Source: Candidatus Levybacteria bacterium RIFCSPLOWO2_12_FULL_37_14 (GTDB taxonomy: Bacteria; Patescibacteriota; Microgenomatia; Levybacterales; UBA12049). From it: DNA of 6,061 nt. The notes under the pieces are model-generated. The model saw only the letters and a list, made by a program, of their open reading frames with translations. It did not search any database and had not been told where the DNA came from. The DNA lies in NCBI GenBank assembly GCA_001782645.1, contig MFPH01000030.1:1-6061 (forward strand), written 5' to 3'. Each line of letters starts with the position of its first letter. The first letter of the stretch is position 1. The translations under genes were made by a program, and so were the position numbers. This document shows, piece after piece, positions 1 through 5,151 of this stretch.

Positions 1-1739
1 TCAAATGGGGCGGCTACAATCTTGACAACAACATGGCTTTGTCCGGCAAAGAATAATCCTTCTCCTACACCAACAGACATCAACAGTTCTTTTTCTCCTT
101 GAGATAGATAAAAAATTTTAGAGACAGTGTCTATCTCAGTGGGGCTTTGCTTTAGAAGTATTTGTATTGAAGAGTTGGATAGTATGGCTTTTCCATAGTC
201 TGTAGACAGGAAATCCTGAACGTCCTGAGTTGCAGTTGTCAAAGCGAGATAATATTTCCTGGCTCTTTTTGCTATTCCATAAACAAAAGATGCGGAGTCT
301 TCATATTTCATTAAGTACCACGCTTCATCCAAAATAAGAAGGCGTTTTTTAAGACTTTTTCTGACTTTTGTCCAGATAAAATCCAAAACAATGTGTATTG
401 CGATTGGTCTTAATTCATCCTCCAGGGCCTTGACAGAGAAAGCAGTGAAGGGATTTCTAATATCAAAATTTGACTGTTGGTTGAAAAGTCCGCTTAAGCT
501 TCCCTTAATAAATTTTTCTAATCGGAGAGCAAGTTCGTTGGAATTGGGGTCTTCCATGCCAAGCAAAACCTTGTAGAGATCTTCCATCAATGGAGGTTGT
601 CTTTTTTGAGTTGCCGGATCCGTGGTTATTCCTTTTTGTCTGTAAGTTTCAATCAGAGCCCTGTCCAAGATTGCGTCATGGGTCGCATCCAGTTCTCCTA
701 AAACAATTCTCAAAAGCCCGTGCAGAGAAAGAATTTTCAAGCCCAGCTCATTTTCTCCTTCGACATACATTCCGGACAGATCAAAAGGATTAATTTTAAT
801 TGGCGAGCCGGCAGTGAAAGAGACATACTCTCCGCCCAAGGTTTTGCTGATTGCCTCATATTCTCCCTCGGGGTCGATAATAATAATTTCCGAGCCGAAC
901 ATGAATTGACGCATTGCCTCAAGCTTAATTAGAAAAGATTTTCCCGATCCTGATTTTCCGAAAACAACTTCGTTGGCGTTCTCCAGAGAAAACCTGTCGA
1001 AAACAATCAGGGATCCGTTTTGCTGATTTAATCCATACATAATTCCCTTGTCTTGAGTTAGGGTTGCGGAGGTGAAAGGAAAAGTTGACGCAAGCGAGGT
1101 TGTATCCATGTTCCTGGTTATAAAAAGATTGTCCGTTCCAAAAGGAATTGTTGATTTAAATCCTTCTTCCATCTGAAGCGTTGACAGTTTTGGCAGAATT
1201 AGTAATGAGGAAAGAGTTGATTCAAGCCTTTTTGATGCCTGTTCCAGTTCTGCGAGGGAGTCGGAATATAAGGTTATGTAAAGACTCATTTGAAAAAATC
1301 TCTCTATCCCCTTGGCTAGCTCTTCGGTTAATCCATATGCGTCCTCTAAAGCTGCCTGTATTTTGGCGTCAACTACAAGCCCTTGGTCAATCTGGGAAGA
1401 AATAGTTGCCTCCATTTCTGCTGTTTTCCGTCTTAAGTCGGACAATACATCAGACGAAGATGTCGGATAAATAAACATGGAAATATTCAGGGAATGACTA
1501 AAATCAATAACCGGAGATAGCCAGTTTGGGGAAACATAGCGAGGATAGCCTGCGATGAAAAAGGTTTTATAAAATCTTTCGCCTATCCTGATGTAGTTAA
1601 AATCTACCTCGACAGAAGACGGCGCAATCACGTCAATTAAGGAAACCATTCCTTTTTCAAGGGTTTCCGTAGGGGAAATCGATTTTTGCTCCGTCGGCTG
1701 ACTGAGACTTGTTTCTTTTGCTTTTTTATTAGAAAACAT
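1..1739 (-). CDS. virB4: VirB4-family T4SS ATPase (3' end cut by window edge)
   Basis: Cytoplasmic ATPase that energises type IV secretion or conjugation machines by acting at the inner-membrane channel. Reading the minus strand from the ATG at 1739 gives 579 open codons with no stop before the window edge. Residues about 27-200 look like the CagE/TrbE/VirB N-terminal domain. The ATPase core carries Walker A GKSGSGKS (261-268), the family-typical IIIIDPEGEY (285-294), Walker B LLILDEAW (467-474) and a TTATQ motif ending at Q505. The sequence stops in the usual terminal region, so probably only a few dozen residues are missing. The ATG lies one base after the TAA of the upstream TraC-like gene, which suggests translational coupling. 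No clear Shine-Dalgarno is seen; a purine run AAAAGAG lies about 12 nt upstream. The family call is firm. Whether the machine exports DNA or protein, or imports DNA, cannot be read from this gene. Confidence 0.93.
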   Translation of the reverse strand, partial: MFSNKKAKETSLSQPTEQKSISPTETLEKGMVSLIDVIAPSSVEVDFNYIRIGERFYKTFFIAGYPRYVSPNWLSPVIDFSHSLNISMFIYPTSSSDVLSDLRRKTAEMEATISSQIDQGLVVDAKIQAALEDAYGLTEELAKGIERFFQMSLYITLYSDSLAELEQASKRLESTLSSLLILPKLSTLQMEEGFKSTIPFGTDNLFITRNMDTTSLASTFPFTSATLTQDKGIMYGLNQQNGSLIVFDRFSLENANEVVFGKSGSGKSFLIKLEAMRQFMFGSEIIIIDPEGEYEAISKTLGGEYVSFTAGSPIKINPFDLSGMYVEGENELGLKILSLHGLLRIVLGELDATHDAILDRALIETYRQKGITTDPATQKRQPPLMEDLYKVLLGMEDPNSNELALRLEKFIKGSLSGLFNQQSNFDIRNPFTAFSVKALEDELRPIAIHIVLDFIWTKVRKSLKKRLLILDEAWYLMKYEDSASFVYGIAKRARKYYLALTTATQDVQDFLSTDYGKAILSNSSIQILLKQSPTEIDTVSKIFYLSQGEKELLMSVGVGEGLFFAGQSHVVVKIVAAPF

Positions 1740-1740
1740 A

Positions 1741-2376
1741 TTACATAATTGCTCTTTTTACAAAAGGATACTTAATGTTTTGGGCAATTTTGTCAATGTG
1801 ATCAAAGTCTCCATTGTAGACTTCATGAAACAACTTCACCAACTCTTCTTTACCTAAGGTTTTTGCCGACAGATTCATTCTCCTGAGCATTGCGTGCAGG
1901 CTTTCTGCTTTCGTAGCCAATTTCGCCTTGGCGGATAGGAAAAAATTTTCCCTGCTCCCGAGGATGCCGCTTTCAAGCCCCGTATAGGAAATTGCTATGT
2001 AAAATTTCTTGTCCAAAACAGCATTTACTTTTACCAGTTCCTGAACAAAATCCTTGTATAGTTTAATCTGATTTTTTAAGAGCTGGTTTTGACTTTTTGC
2101 AACTTCATCATCCAAAAGTCTTAAGTAAGAAGAGATGTCGATTTTTTTGCTTCTAATCAATATCTGAATAGGGAAAGATAAAGAATTCAGCAATGAAGAG
2201 TATGAGAGCACTCTTACGTTTTGTTCCTCTTGAGACAAAAGGGCAAAATTGGTTGCCTGAACTTCGATAACAGAGCAGGCATTTCCGGAGGCAAGTATAA
2301 CAACGTTATCTATAATATCCAAAATTTCAATAAACTTTTGCGTTGTAGCTTTTGTTTTCTGAGCAGACTGTTTCAT
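1741..2376 (-). CDS. TraC-like protein, stand-alone VirB4 N-terminal-type domain
   Basis: A 211-residue protein with no Walker A or B motif and no signal peptide or membrane segment. The pattern 'VIEVQATNFALLSQEEQ', then LNSLSFPIQILIRSKKIDIS (about 64-83), then a charged helical stretch and KKFYIAISY (about 123-131), resembles the N-terminal part of TraC/VirB4 ATPases. It also matches small TraC-like proteins encoded next to PrgI and VirB4 in Patescibacteria. A plausible role (inference) is a cytoplasmic adaptor or regulatory subunit docking VirB4 to the PrgI/VirB3-type membrane protein. It lies between prgI (32-nt gap filled by a palindromic element) and virB4 (1-nt gap), so all three are probably one transcript. 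Start: the ATG at 2376 has only a weak GAG two bases upstream. The ATG at 2389 is out of frame. The family link is by pattern, not alignment. Confidence 0.62.
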   Translation of the reverse strand: MKQSAQKTKATTQKFIEILDIIDNVVILASGNACSVIEVQATNFALLSQEEQNVRVLSYSSLLNSLSFPIQILIRSKKIDISSYLRLLDDEVAKSQNQLLKNQIKLYKDFVQELVKVNAVLDKKFYIAISYTGLESGILGSRENFFLSAKAKLATKAESLHAMLRRMNLSAKTLGKEELVKLFHEVYNGDFDHIDKIAQNIKYPFVKRAIM

Positions 2377-2387
2377 ATCTCGTTGTC

Positions 2388-2408
2388 ATGCTGAATTTAC
2401 TTCAGCAT
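2388..2408. repeat. Small palindromic element between prgI and the TraC-like gene
   Basis: Perfect 8-bp inverted repeat ATGCTGAA / TTCAGCAT (2388-2395 and 2401-2408) around a 5-nt loop. On the minus strand it starts immediately after the TAG stop of prgI, is followed by GACAACGAGAT, and then the next ATG. It occupies most of the 32-nt gap. The form GCTGAA-loop-TTCAGC-ATGACA resembles short dispersed palindromes I know from several bacterial genomes, but only one copy is in this window, so dispersal is inference. There is no following T-run, so a Rho-independent terminator is unlikely. Confidence 0.6.
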
Positions 2409-3407
2409 CTAATTTGTATTAAACAATGATCTTCTTAATTCTTCTCTCGTGTCGATAGAAATTGCTTCGATAGGCAAAATGATTTTGCCGACAACATTAA
2501 TCGTTATCTTTTCAAATCTGTTTTGCGCTTTTGGATCTTCTAGCTCAACGGTATATATTCCGTTCGTCAGAGAGGTAGCTGAAGCAAATCTGCCGAACTC
2601 ATTTGTTTTAAACGCTCTAACCGGATTACCATCCCTATCCCTTACTTCGACTAAAATATTTGATAAAGCATTGCCGCGGGCATCCTTGGTAATTCCGGTT
2701 ATTAAATTTGGAAATTCAGGAGCGTTTGGCACGCCAATAGGTTTTTTAAACCCGCTTGGCATGGGCATAGTAGGAGGAGTTGATTGAATTGCCGCAATGG
2801 ATTGCGGAGTAACTGTTGTCCTTGTTTGTTCAGGATGCATTGCCGGCCCGCGCATAATTGGGTTGATTTGAAGAGGAGGTTGCGGGAGGTTAAAATTTTG
2901 ATCGCTGCTAGGCTGAAAAGCTGAGTTGCTTGTTGCAAGATTGGATACAGACAGCAAGAAATTATTTTCTTTTTCATCAACTTTGCTCTTTGGCTGAGTA
3001 TCCAAAGATTCAAGATAATCTTTCAGTTTGTCTTTTGGAAATGGGCTAAAATTATTTCGATATTGTTTTATGTCTCTTCTGGTTAAGAATGGAGTTTTGT
3101 TGGGAAAATAAATCTGACCCCCAATTTTTTCATACACAAATTGAGTCGGTCTGATTAATGCCTTAATGTAGTTTCCAATCATCAAATCCATTGGGCGTCC
3201 GCTGACTGGAAAAAACGCAAGTCCGGCGCCAAAAATAGCGAAAAATGCACAAAGCGGAAATTTTACAAGAATGCTTATGGGTAATTGCCAAAAAACTCCT
3301 GCAAAAACAAGCCCGATTGCGAGATATGCAAATTGCTTTACGGTCATGTTGCCGATGAGCTTAAATTGAAAACCCGTTACATCCTGCGGAATAGGGTGAT
3401 TATCCAT
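2409..3407 (-). CDS. PrgI-family T4SS membrane protein with C-terminal beta-sandwich-like domain
   Basis: PrgI proteins are small VirB3-like inner-membrane parts of T4SSs, usually encoded beside the VirB4 ATPase, as here. Residues 1-25 (IPQDVTGFQFKLIGNMTVKQ) followed by two close membrane segments (about 26-42 and 46-66) and the RPMDLMIGNYIKALIRPTQFVY stretch (71-92) are the PrgI signature. This copy is 332 residues, much longer than the usual roughly 100-150. After a Pro/Gln/Ser/Asn-rich linker (about 130-231), residues about 232-318 (LITGITKDARGN, VEVRDRDGNPVRAFKTNEFG, LTNGIYTVEL) look like a carboxypeptidase-regulatory-like or Cna-B-type beta sandwich. Positively charged residues flank both ends of the TM hairpin, so both termini are predicted cytoplasmic. 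The ATG at 3407 has no Shine-Dalgarno; the ATG at 3420 is out of frame. A PrgI N-terminus is very likely; the C-terminal domain call is moderate. Confidence 0.85.
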   Translation of the reverse strand: MDNHPIPQDVTGFQFKLIGNMTVKQFAYLAIGLVFAGVFWQLPISILVKFPLCAFFAIFGAGLAFFPVSGRPMDLMIGNYIKALIRPTQFVYEKIGGQIYFPNKTPFLTRRDIKQYRNNFSPFPKDKLKDYLESLDTQPKSKVDEKENNFLLSVSNLATSNSAFQPSSDQNFNLPQPPLQINPIMRGPAMHPEQTRTTVTPQSIAAIQSTPPTMPMPSGFKKPIGVPNAPEFPNLITGITKDARGNALSNILVEVRDRDGNPVRAFKTNEFGRFASATSLTNGIYTVELEDPKAQNRFEKITINVVGKIILPIEAISIDTREELRRSLFNTN

Positions 3408-3535
3408 ACCAAATCAGCATATAACGTGAAAAATCACATTGCAAGATTATCAAAATATGTCAAAAAAATGAGTTTTAGCTTCCGGCGTGAAAAGTGTTGA
3501 TAAGATTGCGGTATTGTCCTAGAATAATTTTAGGG
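3408..3535. promoter_or_regulatory. Divergent intergenic region between prgI and the metalloprotease
   Basis: This 128-nt gap separates two genes reading away from each other, so it should hold both promoters. The plus-strand promoter is listed separately. Toward prgI, minus-strand candidates are TTGCAA (3444-3439), 17 nt, TATGCT (3421-3416), ending 8 nt before the ATG. A perfect TTGACA (3463-3458) also exists, but no good -10 lies 16-18 nt after it; GATAAT (3451-3446) is too close. A short GTGA/TCAC inverted repeat (3427-3438) sits inside the first candidate's spacer. The prgI promoter is therefore weakly supported. Confidence 0.35.
3497..3525 (+). promoter_or_regulatory. Sigma70-type promoter of the metalloprotease gene
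   Basis: TTGATA (3497-3502), a 17-nt spacer, then TAGAAT (3520-3525): five of six bases match consensus in each box. Transcription should begin about 6-7 nt later, near 3532, only about 4 nt before the ATG at 3536. This fixes the likely start at that ATG, because the upstream GTG (3494) and TTG (3497) codons would lie in the promoter and outside the message. Confidence 0.55.
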
Positions 3536-4210
3536 ATGATTTTTTTAATTTTACTTTTTGCTGAAATAGCTATGTTGTTTTTACTCTCAAGAACTATGAG
3601 TAAAACTCTTTCCGGTTTTTTGTCGATAAACCTCTTATCTTTAGTTTTCTTGCCGGGGATTATCATCCATGAATTAGCGCATCTTTTCATGGCAACAATT
3701 TTGTTTGTTCCGGTAGGCGAAATGGAGTTTGTGCCGAGGAAAAGCGCTCACGGAGCGAAGCTTGGAAGCGTTGAGATTGCCGATACTGACCCGATACGCA
3801 GGGCCATGATTGGATTCGCGCCTGTTTTTGCGGGAATTGCGCTTATTGTAGGAGCTGTATATTTTTTTAGCTCTAATATCTTGTTTTTTCAAAACAATAA
3901 TCCCTATGTTTTTATAGCTGTGAGTTTAGCTCTTGTTTACTTGCTGTTTGCAGTGAGCAACACTATGTTTTCAAGTTCCAAGGATATGGAGGGAACAGTG
4001 GAAATTTTGATAACTCTTTTAATAATTTTCGGAGCAGCTTATATTCTTGGTTTTCGTTCCCCGCTAGCATACTTGGAGAAAATACTTACAAAGGAATTTT
4101 TTGGGATAATTCAAAAATCAACAATTTTTCTCCTTGCGCCAATTATTCTGGACCTATCAATTTTGGGGATAATAAAACTGTTTACTGGCAGCCGAAACCA
4201 AAGGTTTTGA
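3536..4210 (+). CDS. Predicted membrane zinc metalloprotease, M50-like (HELAH)
   Basis: From ATG 3536 this encodes a 224-residue polytopic membrane protein with about five or six hydrophobic segments. One segment holds GIIIHELAHLFMA with the zinc-protease motif HExxH (H45, E46, H49). A later stretch, SNTMFSSSKDMEG, resembles the second M50 (site-2-protease) motif NxxPxxxLDG, keeping Asn (N142), Asp (D150) and Gly but lacking the usual Pro and Leu. GFAPVFAGIAL may match the family's GP-type motif between them. M50 enzymes cut membrane-embedded or membrane-proximal substrates; the substrate here is unknown. An in-frame GTG at 3494 would add 14 residues (MLIRLRYCPR...), but the promoter argues for the ATG. 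The gene runs opposite to the flanking T4SS-like genes, and its last 29 bp overlap the end of the second pilin gene. Metalloprotease is well supported; M50 membership is likely but not proven. Confidence 0.72.
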   Translation: MIFLILLFAEIAMLFLLSRTMSKTLSGFLSINLLSLVFLPGIIIHELAHLFMATILFVPVGEMEFVPRKSAHGAKLGSVEIADTDPIRRAMIGFAPVFAGIALIVGAVYFFSSNILFFQNNNPYVFIAVSLALVYLLFAVSNTMFSSSKDMEGTVEILITLLIIFGAAYILGFRSPLAYLEKILTKEFFGIIQKSTIFLLAPIILDLSILGIIKLFTGSRNQRF

Positions 4211-4517
4211 TACATTCGACCCCTGTAAGAGTTGAGATAACATTAATTATTAAAAAGGAAGATAAAGCAATCAAGCCTCCAATTATCCCGAATTTAAAAT
4301 TATTTTCTGCTCCTGAAATTTTTTTGGGGTCTCCTTCAGCGTTCATAAACTTGAAGCCTCCGATAATAAACATGATAAGAGCAGTAAGCCCGACAAATGC
4401 CAAAAGAGCGCTAAGGATATTTAAAAAGATTGCGGGAAGACAGGAAAGAGTAGCAACATCACCCTGCAGGCAGCCTCCCTTGATCGCATCGTTCCATGCT
4501 TTAAACATATTAAACAT
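4182..4517 (-). CDS. T4SS pilin-like (TrbC/VirB2-type) two-TM protein, 111 aa
   Basis: Small membrane protein with two hydrophobic helices (about 29-53 and 76-97) joined by a charged loop, GGFKFMNAEGDPKKISGAENNFKFG (53-77). The pattern GG-[hydrophobic/aromatic]-S/N-x-GDP-KK-x-x-x-A, followed by a second helix starting G-I-I-G-G-L, is the one seen in T4SS pilin proteins of Patescibacteria. Such proteins are thought to form the pilus or channel subunit. Unlike the upstream paralogue it has no obvious cleavable signal peptide. Four cysteines (C16, C26, C102, C110) all fall outside the helices, on the same side of the membrane, so two disulfides are possible. Start ATG 4517; an in-frame ATG at 4508 (M4) is possible. 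No Shine-Dalgarno. It follows the first pilin by 49 nt. Its 3' end overlaps the converging metalloprotease gene by 29 bp. Confidence 0.8.
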   Translation of the reverse strand: MFNMFKAWNDAIKGGCLQGDVATLSCLPAIFLNILSALLAFVGLTALIMFIIGGFKFMNAEGDPKKISGAENNFKFGIIGGLIALSSFLIINVISTLTGVECIKTFGFGCQ

Positions 4518-4523
4518 AACTAA

Positions 4524-4552
4524 AGAGTAGCAAAGAAGCAGTTAAAAAACAA
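4524..4552 (-). promoter_or_regulatory. Weak promoter-like pair before the second pilin gene
   Basis: Minus-strand TTGTTT (4552-4547), 17 nt, TACTCT (4529-4524), ending 6 nt before the ATG at 4517. Each box matches consensus at only about three of six positions, but the spacing and distance to the start codon copy those of the first pilin promoter. The gene could instead be read only from the upstream promoter. Apart from this, the 4518-4566 gap shows nothing else notable. Confidence 0.22.
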
Positions 4553-4566
4553 GATAGTGAAGCTTA

Positions 4567-4998
4567 TCAAGTTTCTGGAGTTGCGGTACTAATATTTGGG
4601 ATTTGAAGATCTGACCAGTTTATTCCGAAAGCTGAAAGAACAATAGAAAGCAGGAAAACTGCGAGAAAAACAACAATCAGTCCGATAATTGCCGCCATGA
4701 TGTGATTTCTGGCTGCTTCAACTTCTGTTTTTTCGCCTTTGGAAGTTATCCATTTGACCCCTCCATAAAGAAGATACATGAGGGCAATGACAACTGCGAT
4801 GATGATGAAAAAAACAACCACATTTCGTATGGTCTGACCTATGTTGCCGCCACCAAGTCCGCAAAGGGTTTTGGCAATGCCAGCAGGCAAATCAGTGTTA
4901 TTGGGACCCTTGCATGGATCTACTGTGGCGGCAAAAGCAACCAACGGTAGGGAAAGGTAGGTAAATAAGCCCGAAACAGAAACGAATAATTTCTTCAC
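4567..4998 (-). CDS. Secreted T4SS pilin-like (TrbC/VirB2-type) protein, 143 aa
   Basis: From the GTG at 4998 the protein starts MKKLFVSVSGLFTYLSLPLV and has a signal-peptide-like N-terminus ending AFAA near residue 24. A Cys-containing segment follows (C29, C46), then two hydrophobic helices (about 58-78 and 100-122) joined by GGVKWITSKGEKTEVEAARNHI. This layout and the 'YGGVKWITSKGEKTEVEAARN' loop are typical of T4SS pilin / TrbC-VirB2-type proteins of Patescibacteria. The role is probably a pilus or membrane-channel subunit. An in-frame TTG at 5034 would add 12 residues, but that TTG is the first half of a TTGACA -35 box, so the GTG is preferred; it would begin a leaderless message. The gene ends with tandem stops TGA-TAA. 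It is the first T4SS-like gene after nadE and 49 nt ahead of the second pilin gene. Confidence 0.83.
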   Translation of the reverse strand: MKKLFVSVSGLFTYLSLPLVAFAATVDPCKGPNNTDLPAGIAKTLCGLGGGNIGQTIRNVVVFFIIIAVVIALMYLLYGGVKWITSKGEKTEVEAARNHIMAAIIGLIVVFLAVFLLSIVLSAFGINWSDLQIPNISTATPET

Positions 4999-5005
4999 TA
5001 AATTT

Positions 5006-5034
5006 ATAATAAACAAGGGCTTGGTAAATGTCAA
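5006..5034 (-). promoter_or_regulatory. Strong sigma70-type promoter of the pilin gene, leaderless geometry
   Basis: On the minus strand: TTGACA (5034-5029, perfect consensus), 17-nt spacer, TATTAT (5011-5006, five of six), then AAATTTA and GTG at 4998. Transcription would start about 7 nt after the -10 box, at 4999 or 4998, so the mRNA would begin at or one base before the start codon. This fits the lack of any Shine-Dalgarno. It is the best promoter in the window and probably drives the pilin pair. Confidence 0.7.
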
Positions 5035-5065
5035 GAGGCAAAGAAATATTTTGTTTTGCCGCGCA

Positions 5066-5138
5066 GACCCCGCCTAAGCGCTCTTCGAGCCGTATTCGAA
5101 TCGAATTGAAAAGGCGAGAAGCAAGCTGGTGTGGGGTC
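5066..5138. other. 73-nt foldable GC-richer intergenic element
   Basis: Bounded by GACCCC (5066-5071) and GGGGTC (5133-5138). On the minus strand GACCC and, 17 nt later, CGCCT can pair with the contiguous AGGCGGGGTC at the other end, making a 10-bp closing stem with a one-sided bulge. Inside are a 6-bp inverted repeat ATTCGA/TCGAAT (about 5092-5104) and a GCTC/GAGC hairpin (5080-5090). It is visibly richer in G+C than its flanks and lies between the nadE stop and the pilin promoter. It could be a structured RNA, a nadE 3' end or processing signal, or a dispersed repeat. There is no T-run for a classical terminator and no tRNA cloverleaf. Confidence 0.4.
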
Positions 5139-5151
5139 AAGTCCTAAAAAA

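Noticed and set aside
391..932. Short plus-strand and minus-strand frames inside the VirB4 gene
   Set aside because: They lie wholly within the VirB4 frame, which has Walker motifs; the short frames show no recognisable domains.
2449..3013. 112-aa plus-strand and 103-aa minus-strand frames within prgI
   Set aside because: They are out-of-frame or antisense to a convincing PrgI protein; composition is unlike a real protein and there is no family resemblance.
3285..3500. 71-aa plus-strand frame over the prgI start region
   Set aside because: It covers the prgI N-terminus and the divergent promoter region; no protein-like pattern.
3475..3892. Minus-strand frames antisense to the metalloprotease
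   Set aside because: Basic, low-complexity shadows of a gene with a clear HExxH motif and membrane segments.
4207..4530. 107-aa plus-strand frame that would continue after the metalloprotease
   Set aside because: It is antisense to the second pilin gene along nearly its whole length; its residues mirror the pilin's hydrophobic codons.
4564..4569. UGA recoded as glycine (as in Gracilibacteria)
   Set aside because: The pilin gene ends TGA-TAA, and no in-frame TGA is found in the long VirB4, PrgI or NadE frames, so TGA acts as a stop.
5066..5138. tRNA gene (length and terminal pairing look tRNA-like)
   Set aside because: Neither strand gives a T-arm, anticodon arm and D-arm in the right places.
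4898..5140. 80-aa minus-strand frame across the structured element and the start of the pilin gene
   Set aside because: It runs out of frame into a well-supported pilin gene and across a promoter and a repeat-like element; no recognisable domain.
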